From the NCBI GenBank assembly GCA_032718475.1, contig JAUCBJ010006937.1:62001-126000 (forward strand): 64,000 nucleotides of DNA, read 5' to 3'. Below, one piece after another: positions 22,405-32,361 of the stretch (within the stretch, counting starts at the first letter, position 1; each line of letters begins with the position of its first letter). Source of the DNA: Nemertoderma westbladi. Taxonomy: Eukaryota; Xenacoelomorpha; Nemertodermatida; Nemertodermatidae. Under the pieces are notes generated by a model. The model ran no database searches, was not told where the DNA came from, and saw only the letters and a program-made list of their open reading frames with translations. Both the position numbers and the translations under genes were made by a program.

Positions 22405-23151
22405 CTAACACCCTTCTTGCTTTTGCGGAGGGTGTAGCGGACTTATCGGTCGCGACGGATTCCTGTCGCCTCTCTGTCCTACTAACTTCCCCCGCTTTCT
22501 GGGGTTCTCGCTAACCGACGAGACTGGATCCTCGGGGTTAACCTCGGGTTCGCCCTCATGTGGATCTGCCCAACCCACTAGCTTAATTCCCCTGGCATCC
22601 ACTAAATACGGCCCTACATACACTACTTCAGGCTCCATAACCCCGGATCGCCACAGTTCGAATAGTTTGGTGGCGACCCCCCTCGCTCTCTCACTCGCCA
22701 GTTCTCCCTGCCCAAAACGAACTAGATACCGAAAATGTTTATTCGACTCACCTAGCCGTTGTTTTAACTTTCCCTGGTTTACCTTCTCGCCCTCTCTGGC
22801 CTCCTTTAACAGTTTCTTGGTGGCGTTGTAGGCCCGTCGAAGCCGATCGCTGGTCCCGATGTCCTCTTCGCCGACATCTCCTCCTCCTCTCCTCGTTCGG
22901 CGTCGTACCGGCGGCCCCACCGTTGCCATTCTGGTGGGCCATCCGTTGCCCTCGGCCTGTGGTTGGCCGGCGACTTCGGTACTCCGACCGCCATCGTGCG
23001 TCGACTCGTCCCTCTCTCGTGGTTGACAGCCACCCTCCGCTTGGGGTACCAGATCATTCCTCGTCGGCGAATCCGGCGTCGCAGGTTGATACCGCCTCGT
23101 CGCGGCCTCGTGGATCATTTGGTTGGTGTCGTCCGGGGTCCGCAGCGGCAT
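22405..23151 (-). CDS. Element 1 gag N terminus
   Basis: A 248-residue frame begins at an ATG at 23151 (GAGGATGCC). The first third is P/R/Q-rich and disordered. A helical region around residues 100-170 (DRLRRAYNATKKLLKEARE) looks like the coiled coil in element 2 gag (RRLGALKGGVTRAYQRMEKQL). It lies about 200 bp inside the 5' LTR. It stops at 22405 where gag would be expected to continue, so a frameshift is likely. Confidence 0.65.
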   Translation of the reverse strand: MPLRTPDDTNQMIHEAATRRYQPATPDSPTRNDLVPQAEGGCQPRERDESTHDGGRSTEVAGQPQAEGNGWPTRMATVGPPVRRRTRRGGGDVGEEDIGTSDRLRRAYNATKKLLKEAREGEKVNQGKLKQRLGESNKHFRYLVRFGQGELASERARGVATKLFELWRSGVMEPEVVYVGPYLVDARGIKLVGWADPHEGEPEVNPEDPVSSVSENPRKRGKLVGQRGDRNPSRPISPLHPPQKQEGC

Positions 23152-23344
23152 CCTCTCTCCCTCTGATAATCAGGGTTCTCTTGTGCTCATCTTTTCTTTG
23201 TCTCTGGCGTCTGGCAGTCACAGTTCAGTTCAGTTCAGTTAGTAATTCTTCACTGTGACAGGATCAAGGGATCCCGACCGGATTAATATACTACGCATCA
23301 CCGTTTTGCTTTAGGGATAGTGCCAGCAGCTAGGCCGAGGCCGA

Positions 23345-23859
23345 TGTAGTAAAATAATGAGAGTTCGATGTTGTCTCTTGACATTCTAAATGTTAAAAAT
23401 GATAGCGCAATAATGCGGAAGTACAGTTTTGATGGATACCGGTATGCTGTACTGATATTGGTGACGGTGAAGAATGTCACCAGTCTGCACTAAAACTGAC
23501 AATCTGAGTAACTGAATGATATACCAATATGCATAGATAATATATGTGATCATTTCTACATTACTGTGGCCTCTTACCTAGTGGATGTTCTCCCTCGTCC
23601 TTATTGGCTAATAACCCACTTCACGCCTTTCCACTCTCTGGGAGTATTTCCCCACTGTCGCTGGCCCCTGCTAGCTGTCTCCCCTTCTGAGGTGGTTTGA
23701 CCTCTAACCTTCCCTTGTGTGGCTTTGGGGTTTGTATTGTCCCCGGTGTTGGTTGTGATACGAGATTAGTTATTGCTAATCTTGTATCTTCAACATATTG
23801 CTGAAAATGCCACCGTCCCATTTTATGAGAGTAATGCGGCGGAATTGAATCTGCTTACA
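23345..23859 (-). repeat. 5' LTR of element 1
   Basis: Begins TGTAAGCAG and ends TACTACA on the minus strand. It is followed inwards by TGGCACTATCCC about 19 bases away, a possible primer binding site that I cannot assign to a tRNA. Confidence 0.88.
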
Positions 23860-24600
23860 TAAAAGAGTTAAGGATAAATTTAGGAATATTTCTACGACCA
23901 TGGCATACATCCTATTTATTATCTATAAAAATTTACATCTGTTTTGTAATATTAAGAATAGTCAATATTTGTTAACAACGACAAATCAAATTGAATGCCA
24001 AAACTAACCGCCTTGTTCAAAAATTATTGGTCCACATGTAACAACTAAGTCTTTCCATTATTACCAAGCAAAACATTTTATTTCAACGACATTTCATGTT
24101 TTACTTTTTAGTTTCCGAATTTATTTCAATATTGAAATAAATTATTAATACGTTACAATTTCTCTTGCTAATTCGGTGCATTTCTTCATATGCACCTATG
24201 TCCTACATGGGTATGATGCAGCTGATTCAAGTATTTAGAAACTACTGTAATTATCATTGCATATGCATAACATAACAATGCGGTTACAGTAACAACACAC
24301 ACCCCTAGTAAAACTGTATGATTAATTTCGCCATTGGTGGATAGGCAAATAAAATACCCTGATGTACAAGTTAACAATACACCAAAGCTACTCAAATATG
24401 GATTATGGATGGATGTTATTGGAAGAAACATCAATTATCCTAATGAAATTATTAAGGTGTGGCAGTTTATTTTGTGTTGGAGTATTTAGGAAGGGCATGC
24501 CAACAAAGGAACTAATGAACATTGCGAGCTAGTATATTTTAGCAAATACATAATTCCTAGAGCTGATCCAATATTTAACAAAATTTGTTTCAAATTATAT
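23860..24600. other. Intergenic, no gene seen
   Basis: AT-rich flank outside the 5' LTR. The first five bases are the target duplication TAAAA. A weak hydrophobic 82-codon minus frame at 24186-24434 has no recognisable domain. Confidence 0.5.
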
Positions 24601-24659
24601 TAGTTGTTTTAATCATTTATTATAAATAATTAATTATTTCGATATTAGTTTATAATTAT

Positions 24660-25680
24660 ATTAACAGCATGATCAACTGCGAGGCATACAGCTCGTTCAA
24701 ACTAATTGGTTCGGACCACAGAATTGTGCCTGCAGAGATCAGACTTAGTTTGAGAGCCAGCAAACCCAGGACAAGCAAGCAAATCAACTATGACTGGGAG
24801 AAACTCAGAACTGACAATACAGTAAAGGATGCTTACACAGTAGAAGTTCAAAACCGCTTTGAAGCACTTCAGTCAATGGATGAAGACCAGTCCACCGATT
24901 CAATATACCAGAATAAAATAAAAGCCCACAAGGAATCAGATAAGAGGCATATCCCCCAGAAACCTAAACGAAAACAGTATGTGCCATGGTAAAACTCTGA
25001 GGTTACTTGTAAGTGAGAAGATCTTAAGATAGCCTACAAAGAAAAAACCGAACAGCCAACAACCGAAAACATTAACAGGATTGAGAAAGCTAAGGATGAT
25101 CTTAAATTGGCCTACAACATCAGCCAGGAAAAGTACATAATGGATAAAATTGAAGCAATTACAACTGCTCACATACAGCAACAATCAAGACTTACCTGGC
25201 AAACTGTGAATGGGGTATCTGGTCGGAAAAGTTGTGCAAAGGGGCGCCTCAAAGCCGATAGTCCCGAAGAATGTGTGGGGAAGTGGAAAAATCACTTCAG
25301 CAACTTGCTTGGGCAGCCACCAAACATCGAGGTCAGCCCTACAAGGAAAATATATGACAAGACACTACCTATAGAGACAGGGGACTTGACAGTATTAAGT
25401 CCCCTGTCTCTATAGGTAGTGGCTTGTCATATATTGTCATGTCATGTATTGTGTCAAGTTGACACCTGCCGAACTCTAAAGAAGCATTAAAAGCATGTCC
25501 ATTATCCAATAATAAAGTGGATTAGATGAAATTCCAGCGGAGGTATGGAAAACCGGAGTGCTAAACGGACCCTTATTGAATGTTTGCAACCGGATGTTAA
25601 AAGGGGAAAAGCCACCACCAATTTGGACTAAAGGTCAACTAAAGCCTCTCCCCGAGAAAGGAGACCTCGGTATACCAATA
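24660..25680 (+). mobile_element. RTE-type LINE relic: endonuclease end, linker, start of reverse transcriptase
   Basis: The frames give SDHRIVPAEIRLSLRASK (endonuclease end), NRFEALQ, KRKQYVPW, then WQTVNGVSGRKS. From about 25520 comes LDEIPAEVWKTGVL and LPEKGDLG, the first blocks of the reverse transcriptase. Stops at 24990 and 25010 and a 36-bp fold-back at 25352-25432 break it. It is a different subfamily from LINE 1. Confidence 0.75.
25352..25432. repeat. 36-bp inverted repeat (hairpin)
   Basis: Arms 25352-25387 and 25397-25432 match at 35 of 36 positions around a 9-base loop. The right arm adds nothing LINE-like beyond a reversed copy of the left. Confidence 0.95.
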
Positions 25681-25935
25681 TATATACAATATATATAGAT
25701 ATACTATATACACCATGTCCTGGAATATAGTGTCGTTATTCTGGTACATGCCCCCCCCCCCCCCCCCCCCCCCTAATTGTTCTTCAAATCTTAATGACAT
25801 TGCATGAAATTTGAAATTGAGATAGTTTCACCTCCCTCCTCCTCCGTGGGTGAGCCAGAATTTATATTTTTGCTTTCAATCTTTAGCTACAAGTGTTTGA
25901 AAAATGTGTCTCCGGCGATATTTCACAGGTCACAG
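25681..25935. repeat. Dispersed repeat, left copy of an inverted pair
   Basis: Matches 28558-28795 in the opposite orientation, including the C23/G17 homopolymer and CACCATGTCCTGGAATATAG. A diverged third piece lies near 31080-31150. Confidence 0.85.
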
Positions 25936-25978
25936 TGCAAGAATTCTTCAACCTTATAGTGATTTGATACTACTACTA

Positions 25979-27385
25979 GGATCGGCATGCCGCATTGCAG
26001 CTGCATTTTTAAGAATGCTGTGCCGGCTTGTCAACAAAATAGCACCGCCTCAACTCCCTATCACCCATGACATTTGCTAGATCATCCGCATCTTTAAGGC
26101 CAGTGTCCTTTAAGATGCGTCTCAAGAAAGTCATGGGCTGTCCACCATGCTTATTCACTCCATGAGGCTGCCAAAGTACAAGATTATGCACTGGCTGGTC
26201 CTCACGGCGAAAGCAATGTCCTGCAAAGCGGAGGCGATTTTGTTCTAGTGTCAAGCTTGGGGGAACCAATGAGACACCTCCAATGTTATATAGTGTCTGG
26301 TTGGAGATGTGTGCATTGTACTTGACACAATGAACCCGGCGTAGCATTCTTGTGAATGTGCCATCCAGAGATTTGGTGTCCTCAGCAGTTAGAGCCCAGC
26401 ATGGACTCCCGTAGAGGAGTACTGGAACTACTGCTGCTCTAAATAATCGGACCTTAAGTTTCCGATTAATTCTAGGTGACTTCCAAATCCTGGAAAGCCT
26501 ATTCAGGGCTGCCCATGCCTTTCCCTTACGTATTCGAAGGCCCTCACCTGACTTCCGGATCCATGATCCCAGGTAACAGAAGTCGTCCACATGCTCAAGC
26601 ATACCATCCTTTGAGCTTATGCTCATCCGATCAGAGACTTGCTGAGGACTTTCAGAGTTAACTGTCAGAATTTTGGTCATTCTGGAGTTAATAAAAAGAC
26701 CAACACTAGAAGCAGCATGTTCTAATGAGCTGAGGAGCCGTTGGGCTCCCTCTAATGATTCTGAGAGTACTCCTAAGTCATCAGCAAAGTCTAGATCAGT
26801 TAGGTACTTGGCAGGATTTCCTCGACTTCTGGAGCCAGTAGGTGGAGTTATCATCACCCCATCATCATTATGATGATCTAAGGACATGCGTAGAACATAG
26901 TCAACCACAATAATGAACAAGAATGGTGCAAGTGTGTCTCCTTGGAGGACGCCCCATAACACTTCAAATGGTTCTGTGTCACCATCAACAGTAGACACAA
27001 ATGTTGTCGAACCATCGTATACTGATCTGATTGCTGCAATAATTTCAACGGGAATCCCATATAATGAAAGTATGCTGAACATACGTGACCGAGAGACTGA
27101 ATCAAAGGCCTTGAGGAAGTCAACAAAGATAACAGCCAGATGCCTGTCTTTCTTTTTTGATAATTCTTCAATTATCCTTCTAAGTGCCAAAATGGGCTCC
27201 ATGGTCCCACGACCTTTACGGAACCAATTCTGATTTCCACGGAGCAGTCTCTCAATGGGATCCCTGATGCGATTTAATAGAATCCTATTGTATAGCTTTG
27301 CAGCAATCGAGATCAATGAGATTCCCCGAAAAGAACCATAGTGTTAGGTTGCCCTTCTTGGGAACTGGCACAAACTTATTAGTGA
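25979..27385 (-). mobile_element. RTE-type LINE, reverse transcriptase copy
   Basis: The 435-residue frame (27316-26009) is almost identical to LINE 1 where they overlap and reaches further 5'. It has ISIAAKLYNRILLNRI, NQNWFRKGRGTMEP, VIFVDFLKAFDSV, GVLQGDTLAPFLF and LTDLDFADD, and ends KPAQHS. A one-base shift near 27320-27340 separates it from NKFVPVPKKGNLTL. The endonuclease is missing, so it is 5'-truncated. The 3' end carries CTACTACTAGGATCGGCATG (plus strand), shared with the other copies. Confidence 0.9.
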
Positions 27386-27857
27386 TTTGATGGTACCAAT
27401 AGAGAGCTGCCCATGCATGGATTCCAAATCTGTAAACACATTTGAATTTTGTTAGGAAATAGCTGAGATATTGGCGTTCAAATGTTGAATGTATTTGCTT
27501 CCCCGCAGGCCATTTTATTCTATTTAATAAATACACAATGTTCTAGAACATTTTGTTTATTCCATATGTAGCTGGGCAACAATGCAATGCCTCTTTAATT
27601 ATACTATTATGTAGCTATTCATAAATAATCAAAATGTTCTAGAATATTTTTTTTTTTTACTCAAAAGCCTCCATATATTAGAATATTAACAAACAATAAT
27701 TCGAATATAAAAACGCACAAAAACAAGTACAAATATAACCCACCACCAGCTGATTCAAACTGTTACCTAGCAACAATACAAACATTACAAATTGGTTCAG
27801 TACCCATCACCAGTCTGCTACTGCCAGTACCCAACAAACCCACCAGACCTCTAACAT

Positions 27858-28365
27858 CTAAGCCGTCCCGGGGTCCGAGTCCGCGTTCGCCCACACAATG
27901 GACGCGTCCGCCACCGCTGCCTGCACCAGTCTTCTAGCGGCCGACCGAAATCCATGGAGTCACATCAGGGACGACCGGAGTAAAGGCGAAGTTGATGCGT
28001 CGCCGCACCCACGCTACCGACTCCGGGTAGGGAACCTGTCGTTTCTCCGACAGCCTCAACGCCAGCCGCTTGACAAACTGCTTCCGCAGCCGGCGCCATG
28101 CCCCCGAAAGCGGAAAATATGAAGGGGTGAAGGTTGAGTGCTCAACCTCACGGATCCGCTCCTCGTATCTCCGGATCTTCCTCGCCTCGTGATGGAGGTG
28201 GGCAGCGTCCAGCGACATCGCTGCGTTGGTGTCCGCCAGTGATGGAGGTGGGCGGCGTCCAGCGACATCGCTGCATTGGTGTCCGCCAGCGGGTTGAACA
28301 CTGACACGTCGATGAACATCTTCTGGAAGTGGTTGCCCCAGAATCCGCTCACGGACACATGATGT
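27858..28365 (-). pseudogene. C-terminal endonuclease-like fragment of a retroelement
   Basis: The minus strand reads GFWGNHFQKMFIDVSVFNPL, then HHEARKIRRYEERIREVEHS, FTPSYFPLSG, KRLALRLSEKRQVPY and VRRRINFA, ending NADSDPGTA. This C-terminal block is familiar from retroelement proteins of corals, molluscs and fish, where it follows a KGASSWL...LRYGW segment. The IDV aspartate would be a catalytic residue of a PD-(D/E)XK nuclease, an inference. A 51-bp tandem duplication at 28190-28291 and a frameshift break it. Confidence 0.65.
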
Positions 28366-28557
28366 TCTAGAATATGGTATTTTTATTTAATATAATGAAA
28401 TAGCCTCATGCAGGCAGATGAAAAACCATGCAACTTTTGAACGCTCATATCTCAGCTAGTTTTCAACGAAATTTAGATTATGTTACTTATTTGGAATCCT
28501 TACATGGCCAGCTTTCCATCAGTACCAACAAATCACTAAAAGGTTGAAGAATAACTG

Positions 28558-28795
28558 GAGTGTAACTGGTGAAATATCACTGGAGACACCTTTTTTAAAC
28601 GCTTGTAGCTAAAGATTGAAAGCAAAAATAAAAATTCTGGCTCACCCACGGAGGAGAAGGGAGATGAAACTCTCTCTATTTCAAATTTCATGCAATCTCA
28701 GTAAAAATTTGGGGGGGGGGGGGGGGGCATGTACCAGAATAACGACACTATATTCCAGGACATGGTGTATATCGTATACTCTATTAGGAATTATT
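28558..28795. repeat. Dispersed repeat, right copy of an inverted pair
   Basis: Reverse complement of 25681-25935, with a G17 tract at 28711-28727. Confidence 0.85.
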
Positions 28796-29826
28796 ACAAA
28801 TACAAAAGCACAACTTACATACGGTTCTGTACATAGAGACGAGAATATTGTAAGTTTGGTATGAAGTTCAAATCAAATTAAATTTTTGGCCCAACTGTCC
28901 TAGCACCGATGCATGGAATACTAAATTATCCATATTATATTATAATTAGAATACTAAAAAAAGGTGTTTTTCTTTCTATTTTGTTGTTGTTTGTTATGTG
29001 TGTGGGCATACATACAATGTGAGCAATAGCACCATACTGTGTATTGCGGGCCAAATCGGCATTGCCAGTCGGTTTCAGTATGTCTGTCCGTTTGGCTCGA
29101 TGTTTGTAAGTTAAAATATCTCTGCCGTCAACAGTGCTTATTTAGACCGTAAATCATTTTTGATAAGGTTCACATACTTCCTATGAATGATGTCCCACAA
29201 CGGTAATTTATTAGAGTTATTTTTTTCATGCAGCTACTGTAATAATAATACCACATAGAGTTAGTTATACCTAACATTACATAACCTAAGGCACGTATCT
29301 AGTTACTATAAAACATTCTGGGAATTCTATGGTCGATATTTCTACTTCATTAATGTACAACAGTAATTATTATAAATTTATTACAAATTTTCAACATTAC
29401 TTAGTTAAGCATTGATATTGAAATTGCAGTGTTTTACAAAATTTTAATTATTCTACTTAAGTCCTTGATCGACTCAAGAAATAGATTGCTAACATCATTT
29501 CTAATATTAATAATAATAATGTGGGCCTACTTTTTATGGCACACTGCTACTTACTACAAGTTCAATATCTTAATTTTTCAATGAAACTAATACTTCTTCA
29601 ATCTGAGCATTATATAAATTGAGAAAATCCTCCAAAACTAGTACACTTTCACTACAAAGTAATGCATTGCAATTTTTAATATTTTTTTTAAATATTTTGT
29701 AATGTTTAAATTTGGAAAAAAACTACTTATTAATCTAAAATAAACTTTAATTCCCTTTTGTTTATGTATTATTCAATGTATTTTCCTCTAAATTAGATTC
29801 AATATATGCATATGCGAGTGTCCCAT
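28796..29826. other. Intergenic, no gene seen
   Basis: AT-rich, with stops in all frames. No repeat boundary was recognised. Confidence 0.5.
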
Positions 29827-29829
29827 ACA

Positions 29830-30168
29830 CGTTCGTGGGGTCTTCGCGCGGCACGAAGTGAGCAAAGCCTTTAGCATATGGGTACCATTAACGAGTTGTC
29901 TGCCGTTAGTCAGAAGTCTTCAACACAATACTCGTCCTCCTCTTGTGCCTCGTTGCGTTCGTTCGTTTTTGACGAAACTTCAGATTCTTTCTAAACTATC
30001 GACGGACTACATACATACCAAGTTTCCTTTAATTTCATCAAGGAATAACTGAGTTATTAGCGATCAAAAATTTACGACGACAGATGACGACAGACGACGA
30101 CGACAGACAACTCGCCAATAATGGCACCCATTTGCTAAGGCTTCGCTCACATCGTGGCTCGCCCCACA
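29830..30168. mobile_element. Short non-autonomous element, GTGGGGC-end family
   Basis: It begins GTTCGTGGGGTCTTCGCGCG and ends CATCGTGGCTCGCCCCACA, so the ends are imperfect inverted repeats. The last 150 bp (ATTTCATCAAGGAATAACTG, then a GACGACAGA short repeat, then GCTAAGGCTTCGCTCAC) match the right end of element B. This short member helps define the ends of the larger A and B elements. Confidence 0.7.
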
Positions 30169-32058
30169 TTTATACTTACCATCTAGTGCCACGTAAATCC
30201 AAGTGAACCTTAGCGTAAGGGAATAATTAGTGGAACCGTCTGTCGTTGTCATCTTTTGTGGAAATATTTGAACGCTAATAATTCGGTCAATCTTTGAAGA
30301 AAATGAACCAAACTTTACTTTTTTACTTTGTAGTTATTCTTCCACCTAAAAGAAATAAGGGAGTGGATTGACTAATTTTGGGTGTGCAGTAAACATTATT
30401 ACTCATATAAATATTCCATAACTTTCCGTATTTTGCAATAATTTAATATATATACTAGTGACATAGTACTTTCTTTGTTTATATTGTTTTTCATACGTGC
30501 AGCATACATATTGATTACATACTTTAAGTGATAACCTAGTATTTTTATTTAGCAACCTTTTATACAAATAGTCTCCAGTGGACGGATTAGTCCGGTAGAG
30601 TAGTCCGGATTATGAAATGAAATGAGAATAAATAAATAGTGGATTGTGGGGCGAGACACGTAAGAAGGGACGAGACACATTTGTGGGATTGTGGGACGAG
30701 ACACATTTGAACACCTGCTGCTCGAAGACCCCACAACGTGTTGGTACCAATGGAGATGTGGACTTACATTCTAAATGTGTACAATTATTAAATTTAATCT
30801 CTTCTTCTGGCTTTAACTTATTTTGCATAACTATTTTTAATGGACATTGTGGTTCGTCATTTATATAAATTATGTGTATTTTAACATAGACTGGAGGTAA
30901 AAACTCCCCCACATAATTTAAGAAAATAACCTTGCGCAGATGCGAAAAATACAACTTACGAACGCACAGTGGGCCAGAGTTGGCCAAATATTAGCTATTC
31001 ATTAACGAATTTCAGATATTGTTAAAGATTTGGAATCCTACCAACATAGCCATATAATCACTGTACATAACTTCTATATCTGTTTCAAATTTCATGCATC
31101 GCATTACTATTTGCAGATAAATTTGCTATATTCCAGGAGATGGTTTATGTGCGTAAACAAATAATATGGTTATCATCACTTAATATTAAATATACTTTTC
31201 CTCTTCTCTTAATGTTATCTTACCAATCTAACTGTGATTTCGAATTTATTGGTTGATAATCTTCCCGCATGGATGTTAATGGTTGAGGTACTGTACCTAT
31301 ACCACAATGTTTTCATGCATATGTTGTGCAATATTTAATATGCTAATAATTACAATTTATTATAGGCTATTTCAAAACAGTTAAAATTATATTTCCTATT
31401 AGCTATTATTACACGTGTTTGCAACTTGTAAATGCCAACTTTAAATTAGGCAGGGCAGGGATTGACGTATATTGTTATTAACTTGTGATCATAATAAATT
31501 CGCGCTATAGACAATAAATGAAGTGGCCAATCAGACTGTATGTCCTTCTCTCGCAGTCATTCTTACAAACCATGCAATGGGACCCTCTGGCCATGGCTAT
31601 GTATGGCATTGGAACACTGTCAATGCTAAAGGGACTGGGTGGAAAGAATACCAATGTGATTTGATCAATAGATCCAGTTTAGGTGTCACACAAACTGCTA
31701 CTTCCAATTCTCATGAAAACGAATCTATATATCTCTGAGTACCAGTGAAGCTTCGGAGTTCGGTTAAAAGTAACATTCAATAACCAGTGCATTCTCTGGG
31801 GGACAGATGAAACAAACCAACCGAGTGCAGCCTCGGGAATCAGATAAAAGTCATATTTCCGAACCACTATCACCTGAGGGATTAGTTGAAATGGATGCGG
31901 TAGAATCAGAACGTCCTGAAACAGAGTCACTGCATAAGTTGTATGCAGATGCTGGTAACATAGCGGGAAGTATAGCATAGGGACAAGAAGTTGTATTACT
32001 TCGCTCTTACTGCCCCACAACCACCCTATAGTTGTATGGTTATAGGTTTTCAACTAAA
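30169..32058. other. Intergenic, no gene supported
   Basis: Mostly AT-rich. Short phrases repeat locally (GGGACGAGACACATTTG near 30670-30710). Open frames of about 70-125 codons at 30610-30987, 31523-31738 and 31679-32053 show no recognised domain. Confidence 0.5.
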
Positions 32059-32064
32059 GGTAAA
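32059..32064. repeat. Target-site duplication, left (GGTAAA)
   Basis: Same six bases at 37601-37606, directly outside the terminal inverted repeats. Six is the length typical of Polintons. Confidence 0.9.
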
Positions 32065-32218
32065 AGTAGTAATGGTTACCCCTCTTTGGCGACAGTTTGG
32101 TCCTACTTCACACCTTGGGTGTTAAGTAGGTCATTAATTAATTAACCAATTAATTAATTGGTCGATTAAACAATTAATTAATTGTTTAATCAATCGACTC
32201 GTATCAAATAATGTTGCC
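32065..32218. repeat. Polinton left terminal inverted repeat
   Basis: Contains nested palindromes built of ATTAATTAATT around 32135-32190. Confidence 0.95.
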
Positions 32219-32360
32219 GGAACATTTTTGGTTTTTGCCGCATCTGACCTTTTAGTTGTTGAGAAACTTTGATTATATCAATTGGAAATTCAGTTTGAGC
32301 TGTATATTGACGATTGATTATTTGAATTGGTGTTGATCCGCTGCTTGCTTTGTATGGCAT
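32190..32360 (-). CDS. Small frame after the polymerase gene, ends in the terminal repeat
   Basis: Starts with ATG (MPYKASSGS) one base after the polymerase stop and encodes 56 residues, basic and without a recognised domain. The last codons and stop lie in the inverted repeat. Tight packing suggests a compact viral-style layout, but it may be a chance frame. Confidence 0.35.
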   Translation of the reverse strand: MPYKASSGSTPIQIINRQYTAQTEFPIDIIKVSQQLKGQMRQKPKMFRQHYLIRVD

Positions 32361-32361
32361 T

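Larger units (their letters stand above)
9960..23859 (-). mobile_element. BEL/Pao LTR retrotransposon, element 1 (with nested LINEs)
   Basis: Two direct repeats of about 515 bp bound the element. On the minus strand each begins TGTAAGCAG, and the 5' copy ends TACTACA. A polypurine tract (10477-10485) touches the left copy. TAAAA occurs just outside both ends (9955-9959 and 23860-23864), a 5-bp target duplication as expected for this superfamily. The last base or two at the left edge are ambiguous. Order on the minus strand: 5' LTR, gag, protease, reverse transcriptase, RNase H, integrase, accessory gene, 3' LTR. Several frames are broken. About 2.4 kb of the length is nested LINE. Confidence 0.88.
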
